Below are positions 17,561-26,356 of a DNA stretch of 64,000 nt, piece by piece. The notes beneath the pieces are model-generated. The model worked only from the letters and a program-made list of their open reading frames with translations, ran no database searches and had not been told where the DNA came from. The DNA comes from Bacteroidota bacterium (lineage in GTDB: Bacteria > Bacteroidota > Ignavibacteria > Ignavibacteriales > Melioribacteraceae), in NCBI GenBank assembly GCA_023397505.1, contig JAEWUC010000005.1:124001-188000 (forward strand), read 5' to 3'. Within the stretch, counting starts at the first letter, position 1, and each line of letters opens with the position of its first letter. A program made the position numbers and the translations under genes.

Positions 17561-19519
17561 TTATTTCGAGTTATTAATTACATAAACTAAATTCAGCAGC
17601 CAATCAACAAGATTCTCGGCGGCTTTTGTATTATCAAAATCCTTAGGAAGTTTTCTGTGCGCAATGTATTCGTTGTAAAGCCACGGATCGCCGATTGCAA
17701 GTACTGCTCCTTTTTCAACTCTCTTAAATGCTATCGCTGCGTCGTTATCTTTTTTAAGAATTATATGCTGCGGTGAATCGACAGTTATCGTGGAAATTTC
17801 TTTCATATAAATTTTGTTTACAGAATTAAAAATAGGGTGACCGGGAAGTTTTGTAAAAGCGCCCATATTGTAATTATTTCCGTCAACTCTATTCAAGCTA
17901 ACTTCATTAAACTTCCAACCAAATTCTTTTACAAGATTGTTCAAATGTTCAAATTCGCAATTGCCTTTGTCGTTAGCAAACAGAACAAGCACTCCGCCAT
18001 TTTTAACCCACCTTGTAATTGCTGCAATATCTTTTGCTTCGAAATATTTTGGATTTGGAGTTTCCTGCGGAGTATCGGGATCGACAATAATATAAATTGA
18101 ATAAGGATTTAAATTTTTTGCAGTCGGTGCGGATTTTAATTCGGAGATTTTAGCACCGTTCTTTTTAAATATATCCGCAAATTCAGCAAAACCAGAATTT
18201 GTCGTATCGTCAATGATGTAGTGATATCTTTCATCTTTCCCGTTTTTTTTATTTTTTCTTGTTTCATTGTTGAAATAATTATCGAGTGCAACCTTAACAC
18301 CTTTGCCCGCATGCTTTTGAGCTTTTTCTATTTCTATGGCGGCAAGCAAAAACGGTCCATAACCTTTGTAATCATTTGTGCGCTGTTTTTCGCTAACATA
18401 ATATTCAAAACTTCCGTCGCGGTATGGATTGCCTCCTAAACCTGCAACACTGCAAACATTATTTAAATTGACCAATCCTTTTTCGTCGATAGTTACAAAT
18501 TGTTTTATCAAACCCGCAAAAGAAAGTTGTGCGTTTAACAAATAATTTTTATCGAGATAACCTTTATTGTATCCTTTTGCAAAAGCATAGGTGAACATTG
18601 AAGATGCCGATGCTTCGAGATAATTTCCTTTACGATTTCCTTGATCGACAACTTGATACCATGTATTTGTTTTTTGATCGCGGAATTTCATAACCGCATT
18701 GCAAATGTTTTGTAGTTGTGTTATTAACATTTGTCTTTTGGGATGATCCTGCGGAAAAGTATCGAGAACATCAACGAGCGCCATTAAATACCAGCCGATC
18801 GATCTTCCCCAAAAATGAGGTGATAAGCCGGTTTCGGAATTTGCCCATTTTTGCTGTTTACTTTCATCCCACGCGTGATATAATAAACCGGTTTTTTTAT
18901 CAAGTGCTTTTTCGTACATCAATTCAAATTGAAAAGCGATATCATCAAAATCATTTGTTCGGTCAAACTCGCGCGAGTATTCTGAATAAAACGGCTCACC
19001 CATATAAAGTCCGTCAAGCCACATTTGGTACGGGTAAATTTGTTTGTGCCAAAACCCGTTTGATTTTGTGCGGGGATGAACAGACAACTGATGGCGCAAT
19101 GTATCAACAGCAAGTTTGTATTTTCGTTCCCCTGTTACTTGATAAATATAAAGTGCCGCTCTGCCCGGTGTGATTTGATCGATGTTTAGTTCATCAACTC
19201 TGTATGTTTTTATTGAGCCGTTTTCTTCTATAACTTTATCGAGACTAATTTTTATATAATTATAATATTTTTCTTCGCCAGTATAAAAATACATTTGCTT
19301 CATAGTTTCGAGCATCAGACCGTATTCGTAAAACCATTTTTGTTCTTTAGCGTTTAGATCATACATTACAACATTCGGGTTGCGCGTCATAAAAGATTCA
19401 GCAATTCTTACCGACCATGGTTTGTTATTATTTTTTTTGGTTGAAGCATCAATACAGCCTGTGTTAATCAGAAAAACAACAGTTAATACAAAAGTGATTA
19501 AATTTCTTTTAGCCATCAC
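17561..19519 (-). CDS. GH105 unsaturated galacturonyl hydrolase with C-terminal DUF4350-like domain
   Basis: This 652-residue protein begins with a lipoprotein-like signal (VVFLINTGC). Residues about 35-390 form an alpha/alpha-barrel of the GH88/GH105 type (YRVDELNIDQITPGRAALYIY, FWHKQIYPYQMWLDGLYMGE, HAWDESKQQKWANSETGLSPHFWGRSIGWY, GNYLEASASSMFTYAFAKG; each part is cited as a contiguous landmark across positions about 90-330). Such enzymes remove the 4,5-unsaturated uronate left by pectate or rhamnogalacturonan lyases. Residues about 410-645 resemble the DUF4350 / ThuA-like Rossmann domain (YIIVDPDTPQETPNP, VKNGGVLVLFANDKGN, GAVLAIGDPWLYNEY). GTG and ATG starts lie side by side behind GGAG; I keep the GTG because of its 7-base spacing. 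Confidence 0.85.
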   Translation of the reverse strand: MMAKRNLITFVLTVVFLINTGCIDASTKKNNNKPWSVRIAESFMTRNPNVVMYDLNAKEQKWFYEYGLMLETMKQMYFYTGEEKYYNYIKISLDKVIEENGSIKTYRVDELNIDQITPGRAALYIYQVTGERKYKLAVDTLRHQLSVHPRTKSNGFWHKQIYPYQMWLDGLYMGEPFYSEYSREFDRTNDFDDIAFQFELMYEKALDKKTGLLYHAWDESKQQKWANSETGLSPHFWGRSIGWYLMALVDVLDTFPQDHPKRQMLITQLQNICNAVMKFRDQKTNTWYQVVDQGNRKGNYLEASASSMFTYAFAKGYNKGYLDKNYLLNAQLSFAGLIKQFVTIDEKGLVNLNNVCSVAGLGGNPYRDGSFEYYVSEKQRTNDYKGYGPFLLAAIEIEKAQKHAGKGVKVALDNYFNNETRKNKKNGKDERYHYIIDDTTNSGFAEFADIFKKNGAKISELKSAPTAKNLNPYSIYIIVDPDTPQETPNPKYFEAKDIAAITRWVKNGGVLVLFANDKGNCEFEHLNNLVKEFGWKFNEVSLNRVDGNNYNMGAFTKLPGHPIFNSVNKIYMKEISTITVDSPQHIILKKDNDAAIAFKRVEKGAVLAIGDPWLYNEYIAHRKLPKDFDNTKAAENLVDWLLNLVYVINNSK

Positions 19520-19649
19520 TTATCATCTCCATGTAAATTTTAAAATTATTCTATACTTTTTTATATGAGTTAGCCGATTATCTACAACTTTAAAAGTTAT
19601 GTCCAAATTTCAAAAAAGCGAGGAAAATAATCATCGAACTTTAAGCTTT

Positions 19650-19668
19650 ACTTAAACGCTTACTGAAA
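19650..19668. promoter_or_regulatory. Candidate operator upstream of the GH105 gene
   Basis: ACTTAAACGCTTACTGAAA belongs to the five-site pectin-locus motif. It lies about 131 bp before the GH105 start. Directly beside it, at 19671-19683, is AGGGTATTTGCTT, which reappears inverted at 22366-22378 beside the PL9 operator. Confidence 0.4.
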
Positions 19669-19724
19669 TTAGGGTATTTGCTTTTTTTTGTCAATATAAA
19701 TCGACCGGATTTATACAAACATCA

Positions 19725-20726
19725 TTATTCTGTCAATTCTTTCTTTATTCCAAATATTTTTTCAATGAAATTCACGGAATGAAACATTACTTCGTTGAAC
19801 CATGGTTCAAAAAGCCAAAATGTGTGTGGAGTATTTTTGATCGTGCGAACTTCCGAGATAATATTATAATGATTTAGCTTTTCAATCATATAATCCCGCC
19901 CTGCATGAAAACGATCTTGCGAACTATTAATAAAAATAAACGGCGGGGTTTTGCTATTTACATAGTTAATTGGCGAAGCTTCAATCCATTTAGATGGCTG
20001 CTCATTAAATGAAACACCGAACCAGGCCTTCCCGGCAGAAGGTTTGGCTGGGTCTGCGTCTTTGTTGCTTTCCGCTGGATGTGTAAAATCTACAATACCA
20101 TCAACATCTACAACAGCGTGAACATTACTAGTATGTTTACTGCTCAAACTATCATCTTCAAATTTCCCCAATCCATTTGTGGTACCTAGTAAAGCGGCGA
20201 GTTGACCGCCAGCCGAACACCCGTAAACAACAATTTTGTTTGTATCAATACAAAATTCCCCTGCATTAGATTTGATCCATTTAATTGAATTTTTTAGATC
20301 AAAAATTCCAGCCGGGTATTTTGCTTCCGGTGAAAGTCTATATTCAACCGTTGCAGCAACAAGTCCTTTCGAAGCTAAATAATTTGCCGCAGGCCATTCC
20401 ATTTTTTTATCCCCCGTACGCCATCCGCCCCCATGAATAATTATAACAGCTATTCTTTTTTGAACATTTTTATTCAAAGGAGTAAAAAGATCTATATGAA
20501 GATTCCTCTTACCAATTCTGGAATAAACCATATTCTCGTGTAGAATAACATTTTCCGATTTCATAAACTCAACCGGTACAGCTTGCGGGTAATCCTTTTG
20601 TATTTTTTTAATTTCACCCTGCAGCGTAAACGATGTATCTTTTGGAATTCCGTCAATAAAGGTTATAGTTTGTGCAGCAAGTACAATAGGAAGAAATAGT
20701 AAAATAATGATTTTCTTCTTTCTCAT
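19725..20726 (-). CDS. Secreted alpha/beta-hydrolase, probable pectin/carbohydrate acetyl esterase
   Basis: This 333-residue esterase has a short signal peptide (KKIIILLFLPIVLAAQ). The BD-FAE/lipase-like fold shows an HGGGW oxyanion motif (98-102) and the nucleophile S171 in GCSAGG. An Asp in the SSQDRFHAG segment and a His in NTPHTFW near the C-terminus complete the triad. The ATG overlaps the PL9 stop by four bases (ATGA), so the two are translationally coupled. Removal of O-acetyl groups from homogalacturonan or rhamnogalacturonan is the likely role, inferred from the operon. A feruloyl or other sugar ester is a possible alternative. Confidence 0.75.
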   Translation of the reverse strand: MRKKKIIILLFLPIVLAAQTITFIDGIPKDTSFTLQGEIKKIQKDYPQAVPVEFMKSENVILHENMVYSRIGKRNLHIDLFTPLNKNVQKRIAVIIIHGGGWRTGDKKMEWPAANYLASKGLVAATVEYRLSPEAKYPAGIFDLKNSIKWIKSNAGEFCIDTNKIVVYGCSAGGQLAALLGTTNGLGKFEDDSLSSKHTSNVHAVVDVDGIVDFTHPAESNKDADPAKPSAGKAWFGVSFNEQPSKWIEASPINYVNSKTPPFIFINSSQDRFHAGRDYMIEKLNHYNIISEVRTIKNTPHTFWLFEPWFNEVMFHSVNFIEKIFGIKKELTE

Positions 20727-22270
20727 TTTATTAGAACCATTTTATTGGTCTGTGAAAAGGAACCCGAATTTAACCTATAGAAATAAACACCGGATGAAAA
20801 TTGAAAATCACTTGCCGATAATTTAACGGAATATTTTCCGGGCTGTTTGTATTCATCAACAAGTGTAGTTATTTCATTACCAAGAATATCGTAAACTTTT
20901 AATGTTACCTTTTTAGGGAGCGCTAAATTTGTACCGTTTGCAACTGTAAAATTAATTATCGTAGAAGGATTAAAGGGATTAGGATAATTTTGCTCAAGTA
21001 CAAATGTTTCGGGTATTTTTTCTATTTGTTCTGCCGTGCTTGATATGTTATCAAATTCGAAAGCGCCGATATCCGGTTTAAAACCTAAAAACGGCAAACC
21101 TACATCTGTCCCGGCATCAATTAAATCGCTGCCTTGAGCGAGATGCATAAAATGAATATCCGGTAAACTACCATCAGACTTACGTTTACCTCGTACTTCT
21201 GTTGTATCGATTGAAATAAAATCTTCTTCGGCAACAATAAAAGGTGCCACCCAGCTATTTGTTTGTTGTTGTGCAAAGGATCCTATTGTACCATAATTTC
21301 CCAACGAAATACAGTTAGATATCGTTAGTATTTCATTTTCATTCAATAAAAGAGGTATGCTGTAATTTGTGCCGTTGCGGTATGCAGTACAATTTAATAT
21401 TGTCATTGAACCTTTATTATTGTTTTGATCGAATCCTTTAACTCTGTTATCGAAGACAAGACAATTTTTTAATGTAAAACTATGGGCAGTATTTGCGCTG
21501 TTACCATTATCCCCGCCACCCATTTTATACCCGTTGCCGTTTCCGGAACTTGCTTTTCCATCTTTTAAATACCCATTGGAAAAGCACCAGCAGTTTTCTA
21601 AAATTGTTGAAGATGTAGGAGAAGTTCTCAAATAACCATCCCAGCCGTCATCGGAATTTTGCCACGCCCTGCATCCATAGAAATAGTTATTGTTACCAAC
21701 ATCAAGTTTAGGTGCAAAACCATCCGCATTTTGATTGCTTAGATCTGCGTTATAATATGAATCACAGTTTATAATTTGATTGTTTGAAGCACCACCGCTC
21801 AACTGCAAACCGGTGTCCTTATTTTCGTAAAAAGAACAATATTCAACAATATTGTTCGAACCGCTTAAATTCATTCCATTATCCCCGGCCCCTTTAAAAT
21901 CAAAACCTTTGACATGCCAAAAGCTAGCTTTAAAATTAATCCCGCGATTACTGCTGTTTGCTTCCATCGATGAAAAATCTAAAACCGGCCTCTCACTTTT
22001 GTAACCGAACAAATAATACCTTTTAACTTCGCTTCCGTTCTTTGATGAGCTTACCGAAATAGTAGAAGAATATGAATGTACACCAGCTCTAACAAAGATT
22101 GTATCCCCCGGTTGTATCTTTTCAATTGCCGTTGTTATCAAACTCAATGGTTGATCAATGGTACCGGGATTGTTATCATTTCCTTTCAAATCAACAAAAA
22201 TATTTTGGGAATGAATTTGGTTTGTAACTAACAAGAAGAAAGTAAGAAGGAGTACTATAATTTTATTCAT
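20723..22270 (-). CDS. Pectate lyase PL9 with T9SS sorting domain
   Basis: About 515 residues, with a signal peptide beginning MNKIIVLLLTFFLLVTNQIH. I chose the ATG at 22270 over the one 42 bp upstream because the signal peptide begins there and a GAGA stretch precedes it. The PL9 beta-helix shows the family landmarks DTGLQLSGGASNNQI, QNADGFAPKLDVGN and CRAWQNSDDGWDGYLR, which contain the calcium-binding aspartates. A catalytic Lys is expected in the GFAPKLD segment. Residues near the end form a Por/T9SS sorting domain (FVLEQNYPNPFNPSTIINF to KMVLIK). It cleaves polygalacturonate endolytically at the cell surface. It is the first gene of a two-gene unit with the esterase. Confidence 0.88.
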   Translation of the reverse strand: MNKIIVLLLTFFLLVTNQIHSQNIFVDLKGNDNNPGTIDQPLSLITTAIEKIQPGDTIFVRAGVHSYSSTISVSSSKNGSEVKRYYLFGYKSERPVLDFSSMEANSSNRGINFKASFWHVKGFDFKGAGDNGMNLSGSNNIVEYCSFYENKDTGLQLSGGASNNQIINCDSYYNADLSNQNADGFAPKLDVGNNNYFYGCRAWQNSDDGWDGYLRTSPTSSTILENCWCFSNGYLKDGKASSGNGNGYKMGGGDNGNSANTAHSFTLKNCLVFDNRVKGFDQNNNKGSMTILNCTAYRNGTNYSIPLLLNENEILTISNCISLGNYGTIGSFAQQQTNSWVAPFIVAEEDFISIDTTEVRGKRKSDGSLPDIHFMHLAQGSDLIDAGTDVGLPFLGFKPDIGAFEFDNISSTAEQIEKIPETFVLEQNYPNPFNPSTIINFTVANGTNLALPKKVTLKVYDILGNEITTLVDEYKQPGKYSVKLSASDFQFSSGVYFYRLNSGSFSQTNKMVLIK

Positions 22271-22326
22271 GTTTTTCTCGGAATAGAATAATTTGAGGTT
22301 TAGAACTTTCATTTGTCTAATGGTTT

Positions 22327-22345
22327 ACTTTATCGATTACTATAA
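22327..22345. promoter_or_regulatory. Candidate operator upstream of PL9
   Basis: ACTTTATCGATTACTATAA shares the CG-centred motif found at four other pectin-locus promoters. It lies 57 bp before the chosen PL9 start, a position compatible with repression. Confidence 0.4.
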
Positions 22346-22394
22346 TAAACAAAAAAAACTCTTTTAAGCAAATACCCTTATTAAGTATGAGAGA

Positions 22395-23084
22395 TTACAA
22401 TTCGAAAATAAAACCATTATCTTTTAACTTATTATAGTTGCTTTTATCGAATTTATATAGGTAGGCTGCTCTTCTTTTATTATTACTATCTTTTTCCTTC
22501 AAGCGTTTTAATAAATTCATCTTCAGGATTTTTTTCCGAAAATTTCTTTTGTCTAATTTTTTACCCAGAATTTCTTCGTACAAAACCTGAAGCTGCGGAA
22601 GTGTGAATTTTTGCGGAAGTAATTCAAAACCTATTGGTCTATAACGTACACGTGTTCTCAATTTACCTAAAGCAATATCAATTATATTTATATGATCGAA
22701 TGCCAATCTGGGAAGCCCATCCAGTTTGAACCATTTTACTTCGGTTGTATCAATCCCGGCTGTTAGTTGATAATCTTCCGGACTAATAAGCGCAAAATGG
22801 GCTAATGTAAAAACTCTTCTACCCGGGTATCGATCAACTTGATCAAGAACAGCAATCTCTTCCAAATAAGTATTACTAACCCCGGTTGTAACTTTTAAAA
22901 TTCTTTGAGCGGCATCTTCAACTAACTCTTTTTTCTTTATAAAACCGCCGGGTAAAGCCCACATTCCCTTGCCGGGATTTACGGCACGTTTTACTAATAA
23001 AATCTCGAAAACAGATTTCTCAAAACCAAAGATTACACAGTCGATCGAAATATTATTAATTATTTCACTTAATATGTGCGACAT
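22395..23084 (-). CDS. Nudix-fold sugar-responsive transcriptional regulator (NrtR/AraR-like)
   Basis: This 229-residue protein has an N-terminal Nudix fold (about 10-145) and a C-terminal winged helix (about 150-225, LPQKFTLPQLQVLYEEILGK, KRNFRKKIL). The Nudix box at 47-69 keeps G47, E53, R61 and G68, but the REUxEE glutamates are replaced (R-I-L-K-V-T). Hydrolase activity is therefore unlikely. This is the pattern of NrtR-family regulators that sense sugars rather than hydrolyse nucleotides; the Bacteroides AraR is a known example. It diverges from xylB-xylA, with a palindrome in between. Control of xylose catabolism is the straightforward inference; the ligand could be xylose or arabinose. 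Confidence 0.85.
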   Translation of the reverse strand: MSHILSEIINNISIDCVIFGFEKSVFEILLVKRAVNPGKGMWALPGGFIKKKELVEDAAQRILKVTTGVSNTYLEEIAVLDQVDRYPGRRVFTLAHFALISPEDYQLTAGIDTTEVKWFKLDGLPRLAFDHINIIDIALGKLRTRVRYRPIGFELLPQKFTLPQLQVLYEEILGKKLDKRNFRKKILKMNLLKRLKEKDSNNKRRAAYLYKFDKSNYNKLKDNGFIFEL

Positions 23085-23220
23085 ATTTGTACCTTAATAA
23101 AATTGCCAATTTCTCATAATTTCAATTTGTAAAATAATACTTATCAAGTGGATAAAAAAGTGTTCTTTATACACATATTTTTTATTATTTTTCTCATGGC
23201 AACTTAAATAGTTCATGGTT

Positions 23221-23253
23221 GTTATGCAATTTAGAAAATTGCTGTATGATAAC
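23221..23253. promoter_or_regulatory. Palindromic operator candidate in the divergent xyl promoter
   Basis: GCAATTT-AGA-AAATTGC (23226-23242) is a perfect 7-bp inverted repeat. It is framed by GTTAT (23221-23225) and ATAAC (23249-23253). It sits 89 bp before xylB and 142 bp before the Nudix regulator, in the place expected for an autoregulated NrtR-type operator. Confidence 0.45.
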
Positions 23254-23330
23254 TTATAGTTTTAGTACTATTATTTTCTATTTATGTTTCCCAAAAAATA
23301 ACAATTGAATAAATACAAATTATCAGGAGA

Positions 23331-24818
23331 ATGAAATTGTATTCACTCGGTTACGACGTTGGTAGTTCTTCTATTAAATGCAGTATAATAGAAGTTGAAA
23401 GCGGAAATGTTGCCGCACAAGACTTTTACCCGCAAGAAGAAATGGCCATCAATTCGCCCAAAGCAGGATGGGCAGAACAAGATCCAAATGTTTGGTGGGA
23501 ATACGCTAAACTTCTTACAAAAAAATTATTAAGTGAAAACAAAATCGACGGTAAGTTGATTGCGTCAATTGGCATTTCATACCAAATGCACGGACTTGTT
23601 CTTGTTGATGAAAAACAAAATGTTTTACGCCCATCTATTATTTGGTGCGACAGCCGCGCCGTTGAAGTCGGCAATAAAGCATTCGAAAAAATCGGGAAGG
23701 AAAAATGCTTAACAAATCTTTTAAACTCACCCGGTAATTTCACAGCTTCTAAGCTAAGATGGGTAAAAGAAAATGAGCCTGATATTTATAAAAAAATTTC
23801 TAAAATTATGCTGCCGGGCGATTTTTTAGCAATGAAATTAACCGGCGAAATCAATTCAACAATCTCCGGCTTATCCGAAGGAATCTTCTGGGATTTTAAA
23901 AACAATTCTTTATCTAAAGATATTTTATCAGTCTATGAAATTGATGAATCAATTCTTCCTCAAACTAATCCTACTTTTTCTATACAGGGTAAAATAAATA
24001 AAAAAATCGCCGAAGAGCTTGGATTGAATGAAAATGCTGTTATTTCTTATCGTGCAGGCGATCAACCGAATAATGCATTCTCTTTAAATGTTTTGAAGCC
24101 CGGTGAAGTGGCTGCAACAGCAGGTACATCCGGCGTTGTCTACGGTGTGATCGATCAAGTTAACTATGATAAATTTTCAAGAGTAAACCAGTTTGCGCAC
24201 GTTAATCATACAAACGAAATCATACGCCTCGGAGTACTTCTTTGTATAAACGGAACCGGTATTCAAAATTCATGGATGAGAAAAAATGTTGCGCAAGGTT
24301 TATCCTACGAAGAAATAAACAATCTTGCTAACAAAATATCGATAGGTTCCGACGGACTTATGGTTATCCCGTTCGGCAACGGTGCAGAAAGAGTCTTAGA
24401 AAATAAAAACATCGGCAGTCAAATTGTTGGTGTGGATTTCAACCGCCACGGCAAAGCTCATTTATTGCGGGCTGCACAGGAAGGAATAGCCTTTTCGTTT
24501 AAATATGGCGTAGATATTATGAAGGAAATGGGATTGAAGATAAGCGTTATTCGTGCAGGCAAAGCCAATATGTTTTTGAGCAATATTTTTAGAGAAACCT
24601 TGGCAGATATTACCGGCGCATCAATAGAACTTTACAATACAGACGGTGCTCAAGGCGCTGCACGCGGCGCTGCTTACGGTGCCGGACTTTATAAATCTTT
24701 CGAAGAAACTTTTAAATCCTTGAATAAAGTTGGCGAAGTAAATCCAAACAAAAATAATTCTTCCCAAGCTTTGGAAGTTTATGATAAATGGTTGAACCAT
24801 TTGAAAAAATTTTTATAA
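23331..24818 (+). CDS. xylB: Xylulokinase
   Basis: This 495-residue FGGY-family sugar kinase has the N-terminal phosphate loop GYDVGSSSIKCSI and the substrate segment GWAEQDPNVWWE. The actin-like ATPase landmarks AGDQPNNAFSLNVLKPGEVA, ATAGTSGVVYG and GAQGAARGAAYGAG are also present. It phosphorylates D-xylulose formed by XylA. AGGAG ends only one base before the ATG at 23331. An in-frame TTG at 23337 has the more usual 7-base spacing and would give YSLGYD as the start, so the true start may be two codons later. It is co-directional with xylA after a 37-bp gap. Confidence 0.93.
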   Translation: MKLYSLGYDVGSSSIKCSIIEVESGNVAAQDFYPQEEMAINSPKAGWAEQDPNVWWEYAKLLTKKLLSENKIDGKLIASIGISYQMHGLVLVDEKQNVLRPSIIWCDSRAVEVGNKAFEKIGKEKCLTNLLNSPGNFTASKLRWVKENEPDIYKKISKIMLPGDFLAMKLTGEINSTISGLSEGIFWDFKNNSLSKDILSVYEIDESILPQTNPTFSIQGKINKKIAEELGLNENAVISYRAGDQPNNAFSLNVLKPGEVAATAGTSGVVYGVIDQVNYDKFSRVNQFAHVNHTNEIIRLGVLLCINGTGIQNSWMRKNVAQGLSYEEINNLANKISIGSDGLMVIPFGNGAERVLENKNIGSQIVGVDFNRHGKAHLLRAAQEGIAFSFKYGVDIMKEMGLKISVIRAGKANMFLSNIFRETLADITGASIELYNTDGAQGAARGAAYGAGLYKSFEETFKSLNKVGEVNPNKNNSSQALEVYDKWLNHLKKFL

Positions 24819-24855
24819 GAATTACTCATTCAAAAACATAAAACAGGAAATCAAT

Positions 24856-26184
24856 ATGAGCGTTTTAATTGGAGACAAAGAATACTTCAAAGGAATTGGT
24901 AAAATTCCTTACGAAGGAAAAGAATCAAAAAATCCTTTAGCATTTAAATGGTACGATGAAAATAAAGTTGTAAACGGAAAAACAATGAAAGAGTATTTCC
25001 GTTTTGCTGTAGCTTATTGGCATACATTATGCGCCGACGGAAACGACCAGTTCGGAGCTTCAACTATGGATCATGCATGGGATTCAGGTGCGGATGCAAT
25101 TTCAAAAGGTAAAGCAAAAATGGACGCCGCTTTCGAATTTATTACAAAGATGGGTTTGCCTTTCTATTGCTTTCATGATATTGACCTCGTTAAGGAAGGC
25201 GCTACTATTGCAGAGACTGATAAAAACATTCAAGCAATTGTGGATTATGCAAAAACAAAGCAGAGAGATTCTGGCGTTAAACTTTTATGGGGAACCGCTA
25301 ATGTATTTGGTAACCGCAGATACATGAACGGCGCTTCCACAAATCCGGATTTTAATGTTTTAACTTACGCAGCTACCCAAGTTAAACGCGCTATCGACGC
25401 AACAATTGAACTCGGCGGCGACAATTACGTTTTTTGGGGCGGTAGGGAAGGTTATATGTCGTTGTTAAACACAAACATGAAACGCGAAAAAGAGCACATG
25501 GCTAAATTTTTAACTCTCGCCAGAGATTACGCTCGTAAGAATGGATTCAAAGGAACATTTTTGATTGAGCCCAAACCGATGGAGCCAACAAAACATCAAT
25601 ACGATTTTGACAGCGAAACTGTTATAGGATTTTTACGCCATTACGGATTAGATAAAGATTTTAAACTAAACATTGAAGTTAACCATGCTACTTTAGCTGG
25701 TCATACTTTTCAGCATGAATTACAATGTGCCGTTGACGCTGGAATGTTGGGAAGCATCGACGCAAACAGAGGCGATTATCAAAACGGCTGGGATACGGAT
25801 CAATTCCCTATTAATATCTATGAAATGGTTGAGTCTATGCTCGTTATTTCAGAAGCAGGCGGTTTTGGTTTAGGCGGTGTAAATTTTGACGCACATATCA
25901 GAAGAAATTCAACCGATCCTGAAGATTTATTTATTGCACACATTGCAGGCGTTGATGTTTTTGCCCGCGCTCTTTTAGCAGCAGATAGAATTTTGAAAGA
26001 ATCCGATTACAAAAAAATGAGAGCCGAAAGATATTCTTCTTTCGACAGCGGCGATGGTGCTCGTTACGAAAAAGGTGAACTTAAATTGGAAGACCTACGC
26101 GAAATCGCTATCAAGAATGGTGAACCAAAACAAATTAGCGGTAAACAAGAATTGTACGAGCAGATTATTAATCTATATATTTAA
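24856..26184 (+). CDS. xylA: Xylose isomerase
   Basis: This 442-residue class II xylose isomerase has the active-site histidine region FCFHDID (YCFHDIDLV near residue 108). The metal and substrate motifs are VFWGGREGYMSLLNT near 195, the EPKPMEPTKHQYDFD segment near 237, and the NIEVNHATLAGHTFQHEL segment near 275. The C-terminal DANRGDYQNGWDTDQFP segment near 305 is also typical. It converts D-xylose to D-xylulose. AGGAAA lies five bases before the ATG. The partner kinase is directly upstream and a strong hairpin terminator follows. No dedicated xylose transporter is present in the window. Confidence 0.97.
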   Translation: MSVLIGDKEYFKGIGKIPYEGKESKNPLAFKWYDENKVVNGKTMKEYFRFAVAYWHTLCADGNDQFGASTMDHAWDSGADAISKGKAKMDAAFEFITKMGLPFYCFHDIDLVKEGATIAETDKNIQAIVDYAKTKQRDSGVKLLWGTANVFGNRRYMNGASTNPDFNVLTYAATQVKRAIDATIELGGDNYVFWGGREGYMSLLNTNMKREKEHMAKFLTLARDYARKNGFKGTFLIEPKPMEPTKHQYDFDSETVIGFLRHYGLDKDFKLNIEVNHATLAGHTFQHELQCAVDAGMLGSIDANRGDYQNGWDTDQFPINIYEMVESMLVISEAGGFGLGGVNFDAHIRRNSTDPEDLFIAHIAGVDVFARALLAADRILKESDYKKMRAERYSSFDSGDGARYEKGELKLEDLREIAIKNGEPKQISGKQELYEQIINLYI

Positions 26185-26196
26185 TTTCAATAAGTG

Positions 26197-26250
26197 ATCG
26201 TGTTCTTGCTCTTATTCTTATCTTTTCAGAGCATGAACACGATTTTTATT
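26197..26250 (+). terminator. Terminator after xylA
   Basis: Arms of 16 bases (26197-26212 and 26228-26243) pair with one mismatch. The stem runs ATCGTGTTC.TGCTCT and is followed by TTTTATTTT. It is 13 bp past the xylA stop. Confidence 0.85.
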
Positions 26251-26300
26251 TTAAACATTTCCCTTTTTCTAATAAATAAAATATGAATAAGAGCATGAGC

Positions 26301-26332
26301 CTGCCTCGCGTTACCTGAGACAAGGCGGGCAG
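26301..26332. repeat. GC-rich imperfect palindrome between convergent genes
   Basis: CTGCC-t-CGC at the left and GCGGGCAG at the right pair as an 8-bp stem with a bulge. The patch is strikingly GC-rich against an AT-rich background. It lies between the xylA terminator and the KdgF stop. It may be one copy of a dispersed intergenic repeat, but no second copy is visible in this window. Confidence 0.3.
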
Positions 26333-26356
26333 TATGGATTAAAATTCTTACATCTA

